From NCBI GenBank assembly GCA_003864495.1, contig ML133493.1:3231820-3295819 (forward strand): a DNA stretch of 64,000 nucleotides. The letters are read 5' to 3'. Positions 1-32,534 of the stretch are shown one piece after another. Under the pieces are notes generated by a model. The model was not told the DNA's origin. It saw only the letters and a list, made by a program, of their open reading frames with translations, and searched no databases. Origin of the DNA: Nemopilema nomurai. Its lineage: Eukaryota > Cnidaria > Scyphozoa > Rhizostomeae > Rhizostomatidae. Made by a program: the position numbers and the translations under genes. Numbering within the stretch: position 1 is the first letter of the stretch; each line of letters starts with the position of its first letter.

Positions 1-194
1 ATTACTGAAAGGTCTACTTAATAACAGCCCATAATTGCTATTGGTTTAAGAGACCTTCTGTATCGTCTCAAAATATATTTAATGCGATAGGTGGTAAGGT
101 TTGCGTTGTTACTCTGATCACATGTTACTCTGATCACATGTTACTCTGATCACATGTTACTCTGATCACATGTTACTCTGATCACATGTTACTC
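1..194. repeat. Dispersed repeat, copy 1, with 16-bp tandem array
   Basis: Positions 1-90 match 13786-13875 almost base for base. After a short GGTGGTAAGG segment, about 5.5 perfect copies of the 16-mer TGTTACTCTGATCACA run from 107 to 194. The same arrangement recurs at 13786-14100 in the same orientation, so this is a dispersed element with an internal microsatellite-like array. This copy lacks an 85-bp segment that the other copy has between the two blocks. The window edge truncates it. The superfamily is unknown; a non-autonomous Helitron or MITE is possible. Confidence 0.85.
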
Positions 195-359
195 AATGTG
201 AACACGTTGCCCGAGGGATGTGTACACGTTTTAGCCCGGGTATGTTTCGAAAGTTCTTTTAGAATAAATTCACTATTATGATTAGGTGTACTGCCTCCCC
301 CACTTATGATAAAAGTGACCGAAAGGCGACAAGTTCTTTGCCCTTTGTTTGACAAGCCA

Positions 360-374
360 CCCCCCCCCCCCCCC
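360..374. repeat. poly-C tract
   Basis: A run of about 15 C residues followed by TTAGGGAGG. It is a simple homopolymer with no feature attached. Confidence 0.8.
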
Positions 375-490
375 TTAGGGAGGTAAAAAGGGGGCAGACT
401 TGTTTTGGAATCTGATTTCTGTGTCTCTAAGTGTATGTTGCATCAAATACTCAATACCTGGATCTTTGTCATCTAGTGTTTAGTGTGTCG

Positions 491-496
491 TTTATT
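491..496 (-). terminator. Candidate polyadenylation signal of the SLC35G-like gene
   Basis: TTTATT on the plus strand reads AATAAA on the minus strand. It lies about 34 bp beyond the stop codon at 530, a plausible place for the 3' end of a short UTR. Confidence 0.4.
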
Positions 497-529
497 AGTC
501 TTGCATCTATGATAAAACCAGGGCGCATG

Positions 530-1539
530 TCAGTTGCTGTCCAGTTCTTGGTTCATCTTCATGATTCTCCGCAACGCTATCATCGTTGTAGCAACAATTA
601 TTATGGCTGCCCCAGCCAAAGTTGTCCATTGGGGCTGGATTCCCATGAAGAGGTACTGCAAGACAAACGCGTAGACGATGTCTGCATTTCGAACCAGTGA
701 TGCGGGGCCGGCATCTTCCAGCTGCAAAGCCTCTGCGACCAGAAGCAGATGAACAAACGACAGCAGACCAACAAGAAGTATGACCGAAACATTGGCCCAA
801 TTGAATTGCACAACAAGCGACTCCCCAAGAAACAGAGACACGACTGGGGCAACTAAAAGGCCGATCAAGCTTGGGTAGAATATTGTCAGCGTCAAGTCGA
901 ATTTCTGTCCAGATATTTTGTTTAGGACGTAGAAGATGGCGACAAATATCGAAGAGAGCAACGCAAATGCAACGCCAATTACGTAATCTTGCATGTCCGC
1001 GTGTTCTGAATCCTTGTCCGGGTTGAGGTTGCTCGTGTTTTCCGACTCGTTCTCATTTGGATGGGTGCCAAAAATATGCTCGGTTTCGTCATGATTACGA
1101 CGCCAATAAAGCTGACGCAACCGCAAAACGTATCGAACAAAGTGCAGCTTACACCAAGTAGCAAGAAGCTTAATGTCATCGTGAAAACTGGTGCGGTGAA
1201 CTGAATAACAGTGGCCTCTGCGACGCGAATTCTCTCCAGGGCAAGGAACAGAAACAGAATCTGTCCAGTGGCGGCAAGCCCCATAAGCAGCAAGACGCAC
1301 GTGCTTTTGAGCTCCCCTAATGGACGGACCCGGCCTACCAACATGAAAATCAAATTGAAAATGAATACCAAGAGGCTTCGATATAACAGGAACACATACG
1401 GCGATATTTCAGCATGAGTTGACTTGAATGCGAATTTCACAAGGCAGTTGGCCATGGTCAAGTAGAAGCCGGCGGCGGCCATCAGCAGAAGACCTTGTAT
1501 GCGGCTCTTGCTCTTGTCGCGTTTGGCCTCCTTTTGCAT
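530..1539 (-). CDS. SLC35G-like EamA/DMT-family transporter, frameshifted
   Basis: A multispanning drug/metabolite transporter of the EamA family, closest by eye to SLC35G (TMEM20) proteins; the substrate is not known. The coding region is intronless. The first ATG after an in-frame stop is at 1539. The N-terminal half, in one frame, has hydrophobic segments starting GLLLMAAAGFYLTM and continues through FTMTLSFLLLGV to VVIMTKPSIF. The C-terminal half, in the next frame, runs FGTHPNENES, then ALLSSIFVAIFYVLNK, to the stop. The frames join at an A5 run (1070-1074, T5 on the coding strand). One more base there would give one ORF of about 336 aa, near the family's usual length of about 340-365 aa with 10 TM segments. 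It may be an assembly indel in a live gene or a young pseudogene. Confidence 0.85.
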
Positions 1540-1579
1540 CCTGATTGGCAATAATACCGTTTGAATTAGCACCGTTATC

Positions 1580-2968
1580 TCGCTTCAAATGTCCCACAGA
1601 GAGCGACGCTTCCTGCAATACAGCGCGATGTTTCACATGTCCTAAATGCGGGCTTGAAACTCGCGGTATCGTGGCAGAGCGATGCCCCTAGTTGGCACCT
1701 TGGTGAGCAGTTTGCTCGCACGCATGGCTGCCTCAAGCGCTGAACAAGTCATCGTTACTGCGCGGCTGTATCCACAAGCAGGTTCCGAAGTAACACTGCT
1801 TATCTAGACGACTGTTTAGACGATCGACTAGCTTTCTACGATCGTCTTAACCTCGGTCTTAACTTTGCCGCGAAAACTGTGACAATAAAGCGGGTATCAC
1901 GCCAAGCACCAAAGTAAACTAGTTATCGCGGCATCATGTGAAAACGTACACAAGATACTTGCTTGTTGGCAAGAAGCTAGTGTTATTGTACTTCTATGCG
2001 TTAACTTTCATTCGTTCATAGCCGCTGTCACTAGTTTGCCAAAGGCACTTGTATTCTCTTAAGTTCACAGTAAACAACAAGTGGTCCTCTTCTTTATATA
2101 ATTGGTTGGAAATAAATAGCGACCCGAAGTTAGGTTTTCTGCGTGTGATCTCATCGGAAGCCATTTCTTATACATGCTGTCTAAAAGCTTACCATGATCC
2201 TATTGGCACGAAATGTGACGATCGTCAAAAGTCTAATGAAAAGTTGAACTCAGTTCTAGTATATTTTCATCACGACAGTACGCTTTTAAATACTGCACTT
2301 GTGTAGATGTGATATTTTCTGACAATCGTCTTAAGATCGTCTTGCAGAAATCCGCCTTTGGAGCCACTCACAAAACTGTTAACTCAGTTTTCGTTAACTC
2401 ACAGTGCATGTCCTCTTCAACCACCGCTAAGGGAATCCAAAGAAAGCATTCTCATTTAATCTCACAGTTCTTATATATATTGATAGTTTCATATTGTTAC
2501 AGAGAATGTTGCCAAAAACAAGAAATCGCGCATTGTTTACGTATATACGCTTTGAAGATCCTGCCCATGATTTCCCGGGCTTGTGGCGGGCCCTTGACAA
2601 ACACTGCAGCCTGGACCCTAATGAGCCTGGGCCCTAGAGTTACTTGAAACTTACCAAACTTATTTAGGCCGATAATCAATTCATTTTTAGCTTCGTTCTC
2701 ACGCGATGTTTCATTCAATTCTACAATACAACGATAATATGCTATGGATAAAGTTAAATATTGCTATGTATCAAATGAGTCAGCTTTTTTCATGTTAATA
2801 TTATGACTCGAAGCAAGCAAACATGACTCGAAATATAACTATTGTTCAATGAAGGGTATCATATTCATAATTGGAGTGGGAAAAACTTTATACAAAAATT
2901 AGCTACACTAGATTTAAACACAATTGGTATAAACAACTTGCATGTTAAATTAGAAAGAACGGAATTGT
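1580..2968. other. Intergenic, no gene seen
   Basis: AT-rich sequence between the 5' end of the SLC35G-like gene and the 3' end of MELK. It must hold the SLC35G-like promoter and the MELK 3' UTR. Short ORFs here (for example 2309-2647) have no recognisable domain or splice context. Confidence 0.5.
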
Positions 2969-12507
<9,539 letters not shown>

Positions 12508-13009
12508 GTTTTTAAAATGTTTATGTCTCAAACGCAATGAAACAATCGTAGCTTCAATCAAGAGAAAATTTGAACAACTTCAGAGAATCAATGAGACCAA
12601 CGATATTTGCAAACTTCTTACGATAACCGTTTAAACAAACGAATTTGGCGCGAGCCACCTGGCCTAAGTTATTCGTCCAATCAAAACACGGATCGTGAAG
12701 ACTAGGAGACACAAGCCTCTGGAGCCTCCTTTGCATTCTTCGCGGTCTGCTTATGAGGCAGGCACACAGCTGGAGATATATATGAAAAGAATGTTAAAAA
12801 TGATTCCAGTGTTATTGTATCATTTCCACATCAACATTTTTGTTGCCGCTTTTAGCTAACCTGCTTTAACAAATATGTTATGTGTTTAAACAAATTAACA
12901 CAGGTTTGGGAGTGATTAAATATGGCATATTCTTCATTAGAAAATGCCATTTATCCCAGAGCAAATTCAGTGAGTTGAGACTTGAGACTTGTACACCATA
13001 TAATTCAAG
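12508..13009. other. MELK upstream region
   Basis: It must hold the MELK 5' UTR and promoter. I see no TATA box in a convincing position. The in-frame sequence upstream of 12507 contains no earlier ATG before a stop, so the first in-frame ATG is at 12507 unless an upstream coding exon was missed. Confidence 0.35.
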
Positions 13010-13407
13010 TACCGTAAATCCTCGAATTAGCCCCCTGGGGGCTTACTTATTTTTGACATTTTTGGATGGGGGCTTATTCGAGGGGGGCTTATTCGAGGGG
13101 GGGGAATTATAAAATTTCTTGAAACATGCCACATAAAAAAGATAATTTTTGAAATTTCTTTCTTTTCATAATATAAAAAATAACCGAAGTATAAAGTAAC
13201 ATTTGATCAAATTATTAACAAAAATATAAATTTTTGGGCTAATTCACTAAAATGCCAAAGGCAACCTTAGGAGTCAAAAATCAATAAACCGAGGGGGGGC
13301 TTCTTCGAGGGGGGGGGCTTATTGAAAATTTTTAGTTCTAGGGTGGGGCTTATTCGAGGGGGGGGGGCTTTTTTGAGGGGGGGGGGCCAATTCGAGGATT
13401 TACGGTA
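13010..13407. mobile_element. G-rich MITE with TACCGTAAATCCTCGAATT terminal inverted repeats
   Basis: The left end reads TACCGTAAATCCTCGAATT, and the right end is its reverse complement, AATTCGAGGATTTACGGTA, giving terminal inverted repeats around a 398-bp element. TA at both outer ends fits a TA target duplication, as in Tc1/mariner-type elements, but the assignment is inference. Internally it repeats GGGGGCTTATTCGAGGGGGG several times, so G-runs of 6-10 sit on the plus strand. It has no coding capacity. Confidence 0.85.
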
Positions 13408-13785
13408 CACAATTCTCTGGCATTTAGCTCAAATAATAGTTAGCCCAGAGTCGAGGGTAGAGCAAAGACTGGGCCCAGTATTGACGTAGTCAAGTAAAAG
13501 CAGTAAAAAGGCATTTTTGTTCCGCTTTAGTGGCGTGGACCATGGTTGGTAGGTGAAATTTCAAGGGAATGTGGCCTTAAACGAAACAGCTTGAAGTAGA
13601 TAGTACTGAGCGACGGATAATGTGTAAGGGCGAAGCGAATTAATGATTTGGTTTTATCTGTTCAAGAATGTGAAACACTATTTTGCATTTTTTCCATATG
13701 GTTATATAGAAACCTTTCTCTGGCATTGAAATTGAATGGGAATGAGGTTGTTTTCACTCATCTCAGTGAGCTTCAAATCTATTCC
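13408..13785. other. Intergenic, possibly part of the repeat copy 2
   Basis: Sequence between the MITE and the part of repeat copy 2 that can be matched in this window. Copy 1 is cut by the window start, so how much of this stretch belongs to the dispersed repeat cannot be told. No gene is visible. Confidence 0.4.
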
Positions 13786-14100
13786 ATTACTGAAAGGTCT
13801 ACTTTATCACAGCCCATAATTGCTATTGGTTTAAGAGACCTTCTGTATCGTCTCAAAATATATTTAATGCGATAGGGAGGGTATATACGAAATAATTCTG
13901 TTTTACCCACACTGAAACGTAGAAACAAAAGCAGTAATTACCATGACGTCATCGGTGCCAGTGGTAAGGTTTGCATTGTTACTCTGATCACATGTTACTC
14001 TGATCACATGTTACTCTGATCACATGTTACTCTGATCACATGTTACTCTGATCACATGTTACTCTGATCACATGTTACTCTGGTCTCATGTTACTATAAT
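13786..14100. repeat. Dispersed repeat, copy 2, with 16-bp tandem array
   Basis: 13786-13875 duplicates 1-90. 13876-13960 is an 85-bp segment absent from copy 1 and contains a TGACGTCA palindrome. 13961-13976 resumes the match. Six perfect copies of TGTTACTCTGATCACA follow from 13977 to 14072, then a degenerate copy and a partial one. The orientation is the same as copy 1. Confidence 0.9.
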
Positions 14101-14587
14101 CCTGAGGCTTTTTGTAAAGGTGCACTTTTAAGCTGATGTTAATTTCATTATTAATTTCGTCCTGTCATGTGCCATAGCTTCTGCCAACTTTATGAAAGTA
14201 AAGTTGTTTACTTCTCAAGTAGGGAAGTACTTTTAATAGTCATCATGATGTTCAAGGAAAAGTATCTATTGTGGCTAACGACCTGCTTTTTAAGGTTCAG
14301 ATCTCGATGAATCTACAAGAGCGTCGACAGAAAACTAAGTTAGTGGCTCACTAAATCTAAGGACTTATGAAATAGATAAAAAGCTCCACTTTTGTGACGT
14401 ACCCCCTAAACTGGGCGACCATTCACTGAGTTCCCAGAAAAGCAGAAAAAACACAACAAGGGTTACTAAGACATGACGTCATAACGATGTCACGAGATAA
14501 TTGATAACTAAACGTAGTCGTGAATGTGTGGAAATAAATCTGCAAATACATTGAAAGAAGAAGTCATTGCTAACTAGCTTAAAACAA
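14101..14587. other. SLC30A9 3' flank
   Basis: AT-rich sequence between the repeat and the SLC30A9 stop codon at 14588. It presumably includes the 3' UTR. It contains a TGACGTCA at about 14474 but no coding signal. Confidence 0.4.
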
Positions 14588-26825
<12,238 letters not shown>

Positions 26826-27885
26826 GGCACTGAAGTTGGCACATCCCAGCATCACTTTACATGCTTAAATACAGATTCAAGACTTTCTCTCTGACGATAA
26901 TGGTGGCGATGGGGCCAGCAAATGCTGTGAGAGGGACGCGTTGAATAGTCTCTTGGTTTCGCTTCTACATGTTTCAACCTCATTCAATGTTTACACCCAA
27001 TCTCAGTCTCATTAATTAATGGCCTGTGCACATGTGGGGCCTACCAAACTATGATACCACGCTGGATACAATGGAGTCAAAGATAATAAACTAGCTCAAT
27101 CAATCTTGTATTAATGTTGCATGAATATCAAGTTCTTCGCTATTGGTTATAAAGTTGTTCTTGACAGCAAATTCTATTGAAAACATCTACAGCATTGACA
27201 CACTTCCCGCCATCTTTGGAATGGCCTAAAGTTGTTGTTCTTCAAACCGGCCGAAGACTGTTGACTAGTGACGTCATTTTCTTTCTTTGCAGGATTTTTA
27301 ATTTGCTGGCCGCAGGGAAAATACAAAGTACATCTTCTTGTAAATAGTTCTTTCCCGCATTTCTTGGAAGATTCAAGTCAAATTGAAACAACGATGCAGA
27401 TACTCAAAACAGGATTGCTTTGAAAAAATGCAGAAGAAAGCGCCCATTACAATTCTTATACTTTTGAGTTAAGCTTACGGTGAACGTTTTCAACACGAAA
27501 TTTGGTTTTTTCTTCCTAAAGGCCAAACTGTTCATGGAATCTGGGTAAACTATATATCATTTGATGCAAAAGATTGTGGCGTATCCAGCCAGATCAAAAT
27601 TATAAGCAAATAATGGTAAATTGTATTTTTCAAGCGAATTTATTGCTCAAAAGAGTGTACCACCTTCAAAAGCTATTTTGTAACTTTGCGTTTGAGGTAG
27701 CAAAGTCTGACTTATACCAACAAAAATTGCAGGTCCTAAGCTATCAAATATTGCCTCAGACTTTTTGAATTCCTCCTCTTCTTGAAACTATACCATGTCA
27801 AATATTGGCAAACAATCTTGCCACTCTCCCTCAGCTGTATTTGGGTATAAAAGACGGACCAGAGCAAATAAAAATTTTGAGACAC
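26826..27885. other. SLC30A9 upstream region
   Basis: It must hold the SLC30A9 promoter. It has a TGACGTCA palindrome (CRE-like) at about 27269, 440 bp upstream of the ATG, and no TATA box at a convincing distance. Small ORFs (27574-27768 and others) have no recognisable domain. Confidence 0.4.
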
Positions 27886-27890
27886 CCTTT

Positions 27891-28121
27891 AGTACGGTTT
27901 ACACATGCAACTTTTCATATGCAACTTCATGCAACTTGTCGCACTTACTCGATGAGACTGAAAAGTTGCACGTGTAAACGGACGTGTGACTTACTGCAAC
28001 ATTCATTTTGCAACCTACTGCAACCTATTGCAACTAATTTGGGATCAAGTTCCTATTTTCCGGTGAAGTTGCAATAGGTTGCAGCAACCAGCAACTTGAT
28101 GCAACTAAGTGTAAACTAGCC
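27891..28121. mobile_element. Small non-autonomous element rich in GTTGCAAC motifs
   Basis: The ends read AGTACGGTTTACACATGCAAC on the left and, reverse-complemented, GGCTAGTTTACACTTAGTTGC on the right, giving an imperfect terminal inverted repeat built on GTTTACAC. Inside are many TGCAAC/GTTGCA copies in both orientations, which can fold extensively. It has no coding capacity. The superfamily is not determined. Confidence 0.6.
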
Positions 28122-28979
28122 TTTTGTTTGCCCAACGTCTGCCCTGGCTGTGTGCAAAGTTTTGAGCCATTCGATTGGTTCCCTGGGTACAAAATAGCTT
28201 TTTCATACCTATATGTTGAGGAATTTTGAGTCCGGAAAAAACGGGATTTTACTGATCGCACTTGTAAGATTCACATTGGGATCATGTTACCAACAATGTA
28301 ATCTGGGTCAAGTAGTTTAAGCACAACAACCCATGGTTGTGCCATACTCTCATATAAACCACAAGAAGCAGTACAATGATAATCGGCTTAACTAAGCGAT
28401 TTGAAAATAGCAGCTTGAAACTTTGATAAGGAAATTATAGAAACCTTCATTTACATGGAATTTTCTCTATTATCAAAACGTCTTATAGCTTCAAACATGG
28501 TATCATTATATACCTTATTTATTCGGCTAACAAATGCGAAGAAATCTAAAAATGGATGTTTTCATCCAGAAAACATTTACCGTAACAGTTAATATGACTT
28601 CACCAAGGTAAATTAAGACAGTCTCTCTTCGACAGATTTCTCTTATTTTTATTATTATAGAAATTAAGACAGATTTCTTTTATTTAATCTTGCTTCTAGG
28701 AACGACAGGAATTCAAAAAGTTTGTGCATCATGAAAAATAGGCATCATGTTGGGTAAACCAGAACTCGTTATTTCGTTTTTCTACAAAATCGTCAATCCT
28801 TCTTTGATAGTCTTGGCAGCAAGGCTGTATCCAAGTCTATTTCCTCAGACATATAAGAAAGTCCTGCATCCGCCGATGAACATGCTTTCCACCATTCAAG
28901 AAACTATTTGCTTTCTAAAAATGCTACTGACTTTCTGAGTCATCAACCAACTATTCGTTTGCAAGATCTTGAAGGAAGG
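28122..28979. other. Intergenic, nothing seen
   Basis: AT-rich sequence between two mobile-element remnants. The ORF at 28747-28938 has no recognisable family and no splice context. Confidence 0.4.
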
Positions 28980-29843
28980 CAGTGGCGGTGCCAGCCCCCA
29001 AACAGTGAGGGGAACAAGGGGGGCTCATAGGGAAATTGTTTAGGATCACGCCTTTTTTAATGACGGGAAACGCCCGTTTATATGTAGGAAACGCCCTTTT
29101 TCATGATTTGAAACACCTTTTATTAGTGGTGTAAGGAGCAGCTGTGTCCCCTAGGAAAATTAAAAAAAAAATTGTTGCTGGGGGCCCCTAAAGGTTCGCG
29201 ACCGTTTGTTATTTGACTAAAGTAACTTTGTTCTGTTACTCCACTGAGTTTTATCTGTTTAACAATAATGCATTACGATCATGGTTTTCAACAGAAGAAC
29301 TAAACTTGATTGGTAAAATTTTTCCATAGTAGTTATGTCTTATATCTAACGTCCATGAGATCAAACAAATCATTCTGTTACACAGAATTTTAAGTCATGC
29401 AATTTTGATAAGCAATGGTAGATTGCCAAGGTATACTGGGATGGTATTGGGCTGACCCTGCGCACCCCAGCGCAAGAAGGTGGATCATTAAATGATTGTC
29501 AAGAATGAGTTTTTCTTGGTAACTACAGAACCCTTTGGCGACACTTGGTTTTTACTTGGTAACTTATTAGAAAGGAGCCAAAATTTCATAAATGTCCACC
29601 TCGGTTAAAAACCAAAACACTTTTCGGGGCCCCTAGTTTGTAAATAAATTCAATAAAAATAGCATTGAGGAAAATAAAGAGAGCAACCCTAACAAAGTGA
29701 AAAAACGATTGAACAGCTTTGGCAGAGAACATTGAATTTTTAATAGAAACTTTTGAAAAACTGGGAGGGGGGGCAAAACAAGGGGCAAAGAAAATTTCTG
29801 GGGGGCCGTGGCCCCCCTCGGCCCCTCTGTAGAATCGCCACTG
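28980..29843. mobile_element. Non-autonomous element with CAGTGGCG ends
   Basis: The left end is CAGTGGCGGTGCCAGCCCCC and the right end is CGCCACTG, so the terminal inverted repeat core is CAGTGGCG. Subterminal sequence is G/C-run rich (GGGGGGGCAAAACAAGGGG near the right). The CAGTGGCG start is typical of hAT-type elements, but I do not see an 8-bp target duplication (left flank TTGAAGGAAGG, right flank TGCTTATC). It has no transposase coding. Confidence 0.65.
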
Positions 29844-30141
29844 TGCTTATCTAGAGTAGCTCGGCTGTCAAAATCATTTTATTTTCAGAATAAAAAGCCT
29901 TAATTTTTATTTTTTGACATTCACTTTTACAGAAAAAAGGAGAAATTGCTGTCCAGTCCAATAGACCCCTTTCACATTCGTTTATGAAAACGAGACTCGG
30001 AGTTGAAAACGAAGCTAACGCTGTAAGGAACTTCGTGAGACCTGTTATTGTGACCTGGTGACGGTAGAAAATACTGTATTTCTTTGCAAAAAACCTCGAT
30101 AAAATGGATCAATCCCAATCTTTGTTGTCGGAAACAAGTCT

Positions 30142-30342
30142 ATGCATTGTCTAGATGATCTTCGGAGTCTCACTGTAAAAGAATTGAAATCTATTATGGC
30201 GACATACAGGGAGAAATCGTCGGGATCAAAGGCTGACTATATTCTTCGGGCCTACGCGATATTCTCTCGCTTGAATCAGCAAGCAGAATCTGTTGTCTCT
30301 TCGTCGCGGCTGCTTGAGAAAGGTTGTCAGATGCACACATGA
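30142..30342 (+). pseudogene. SAP-like domain ORF of the transposon, truncated
   Basis: A short ORF of 66 codons starting MHCLDDLRSLTVKELKSI and continuing with GSKADYILRAYAIFSR, the helix-extended-helix pattern of a SAP DNA-binding motif. In ISL2EU-type elements such a motif precedes a YqaJ-like nuclease. The nuclease core is missing here and the reading frame ends at 30342. It is inferred to be the remnant of the element's second gene, convergent to the transposase. Confidence 0.5.
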
Positions 30343-30839
30343 TATCTTGCACATTTGAGGACACGTTGTAGTTAAAGTGCAGCCATTTACCTTGGACTTC
30401 TGATCGATACATCCAAACATTCAGTTTCTTTCAACTCTACGATTATCTTGTTCTTGGCACCACAAAATTCAGACACATTGTCATTGAAATGATCGAGGAA
30501 TGACTTAATATAGATAATATACAATAAATATTGCACTGTACTAATCATAGTTGTGTCATTTGGCAAATCCCAATTTCATTAATATATATTTAAACTATAA
30601 TGGATAGGCAAATGCCATCTAAACAAACTCAAAAAAGGATAACCCAAAGTATTAATGCAATGTTACAAAGACTAGCAAATGTTTTAAGGGAAATCTAGTC
30701 ATTTAGCCACTACAATGCTGCTTTTATATATTTTTCTAGACCTATGTATTGAACAGTGGTAAATAAAGACACTTCAAGCATTTAAGAAGATATTCTAATA
30801 GATGCATATATAATCTAACTGTGGCGAAATTTGTGTAAT

Positions 30840-31120
30840 ATATATCTTTACAAAGTCAAATAACAAGTTATAACATAAGCAACAAAGTTGTAGTCATGGG
30901 CAAATTTCTTTACATTTTCTAATGTAATACAAACAAGGAAGAGTTATCATGTAGGCAACAGTGTTGTATCTAAAGAATTATTGTTCAAATTTTTTAATGT
31001 AAGACAAACTATAAACAGTTATCATGTGGGCAACAGTTACTTAGACAATTATTTCATTACCTTTTGTAATGTCAAACAAATGTGAAAGATGTTACTGTGT
31101 AAGCAACAATGTTACATATA
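30840..31120. repeat. Degenerate ~75-bp tandem units inside the transposon
   Basis: The phrase TTATCATGTGGGCAACAGT recurs in variant form at about 30870, 30945, 31018 and 31095, each followed by an AT-rich stretch ending with TAATGTAA-like sequence. This indicates three to four decayed tandem units of about 75 bp. Confidence 0.55.
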
Positions 31121-31229
31121 TTTATTTGTCATATCTTTTATGTGCAATGTACATACTACAGATTTTGCAAAATTGATATAAAAGGGAGAGTGTTTATATT
31201 TGATCCTTTTTGAAGACTCTTGCTTTATT

Positions 31230-32250
31230 GCTGTAAAATAGTACTGGAAGATGAATCAATCTATTTACTAAATCTGGCAGGCTTTAATAGAAATTGAAGA
31301 AAGTTAGTTAACATACAACAAACTGTAAAAATTTGATTAGCTAGAGGACTTGAGGATAAAGGAAGACAACCATCAAGAATATGGTAATTCTTTATCCTCC
31401 TAGTGGCTCTTCCCACATGAATACAAATTGCAGCTATACTGGTCAGTCTTTCAGTTTCTTTTGGTGTTAGTTGAGCATGACTACCTTTGAAAGGAGGAAT
31501 GTTGAGTGTGAAACCAGCTGGTAAGATGTCAGCAATGTTAAAACCGCCGTCTGCAAATACATCACCAGGTTCAAGGAGAGAAATGAGTCCAGATTTGCTT
31601 GTTATTTCTTTACCAGAGACACATCCAGACTATAGTTTAGATACAAGTATAATTGCCCCAGTAGGAGATATTCCAACAAGGGCCTTCCAGGTGTTGTGAT
31701 GCTTGTACTCTGACCATGTTTGCGACTGAGCTTTCATAGAGGATGGGACTTCAGTATAAATTTCAGTGCAATCAATAATTATGTGTGTGGTGGGTACAGC
31801 TGAAATTCTTTTGTCATTAACTTTTGGATTCGATCTTGACACGGGAAGGGGAAGAGAGAAAGCAGTTCATAAAACAAGAAATTGGTCCAGGTAGTGAAGA
31901 TCTTTGAAACATGGTCACTTAAGATGCCAAATCTATCTGCGAGATCATACAGTCAACATTCAAATCAGAAAATGGACAGATATCAGATACATTTGAAGAG
32001 GAAGGCTTAGAAGAAACAGATGCAGTACGATCTTTAGGTGCTTTTCGTGTCGTCCGGAAGGTGTCGGTCTTGGGAACAATCAACATCGGCAACCAACTTC
32101 CAGCACAGTGGATTTCGCTTGATGTCGGAAACAGTTAAGTGTTCCTCGCACAAAACAGTGTTTCTCGTTACCAAAAAGCCATCAAAGCCATCGCGTCTTT
32201 TAATTAAATTGCATCAATGAGCTTCCTTTGACTTTTCTGCGGGAACGTAA
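31230..32250 (-). pseudogene. THAP-DDE_Tnp_4 transposase, inactivated
   Basis: On the minus strand a decayed THAP domain is visible near 32100-32250 (GPTLFYVPAEKSKE and LCEEHL, the C-x2-H zinc pair). A linker follows, with FGILSDHVSKIFTTWTNFL shared with this transposase class, then the catalytic region: IIIDCTEIYTE (first D), SLLEPGDVFADGGF (second D) and ICIHVGRATRRIK. The last motif normally reads HVERA, so the catalytic E appears to be replaced by G. An in-frame TAG follows LVSKL at 31630, and several frame changes are needed across the gene. It is therefore not expected to be functional. Confidence 0.85.
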
Positions 32251-32534
32251 AAAAGTGTAGGCCCGAAGCCGTACCGTCCTTGTTATAACTGTAAATTATA
32301 ACACCCGAAGGCTGCGTATTGTCTTCCTAAGGATGATTTCTTCCTTGATTGATCATTGGAATTTGCCTCGGAGTTATTTTCAGCCATAATAATAGCAACA
32401 AAGCAATGATAAAGTAAAACCAACGATATGCCAAAACCTTCAATGTTTACAGCTTGGGCAACACTCCTTACAGCGTTAGCTTCGTTTTCAATTCCGAGTC
32501 TCGCTTCCAAAAACGAATGTGAAAAGGGTCTATT

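Larger units (their letters stand above)
29960..32534. mobile_element. Degenerate THAP + DDE transposon (Harbinger/ISL2EU-like) with 71-bp TIRs
   Basis: Positions 29960-30030 and 32464-32534 are inverted copies of each other, starting AATAGACCC(C/T)TTTCACATTCG, with only a few mismatches over 71 bp. Inside, the minus strand encodes decayed THAP-domain remnants and a DDE_Tnp_4-type transposase. The plus strand at the left end has a short SAP-like ORF. A THAP/DDE transposase together with a second SAP-containing protein is the layout described for ISL2EU elements. At 2.6 kb, with broken frames, this is an internally deleted, non-autonomous copy. Confidence 0.88.

Noticed and set aside
31487..31699. 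Plus ORF of 70 codons in the transposon
   Set aside because: It is antisense to the transposase catalytic region.
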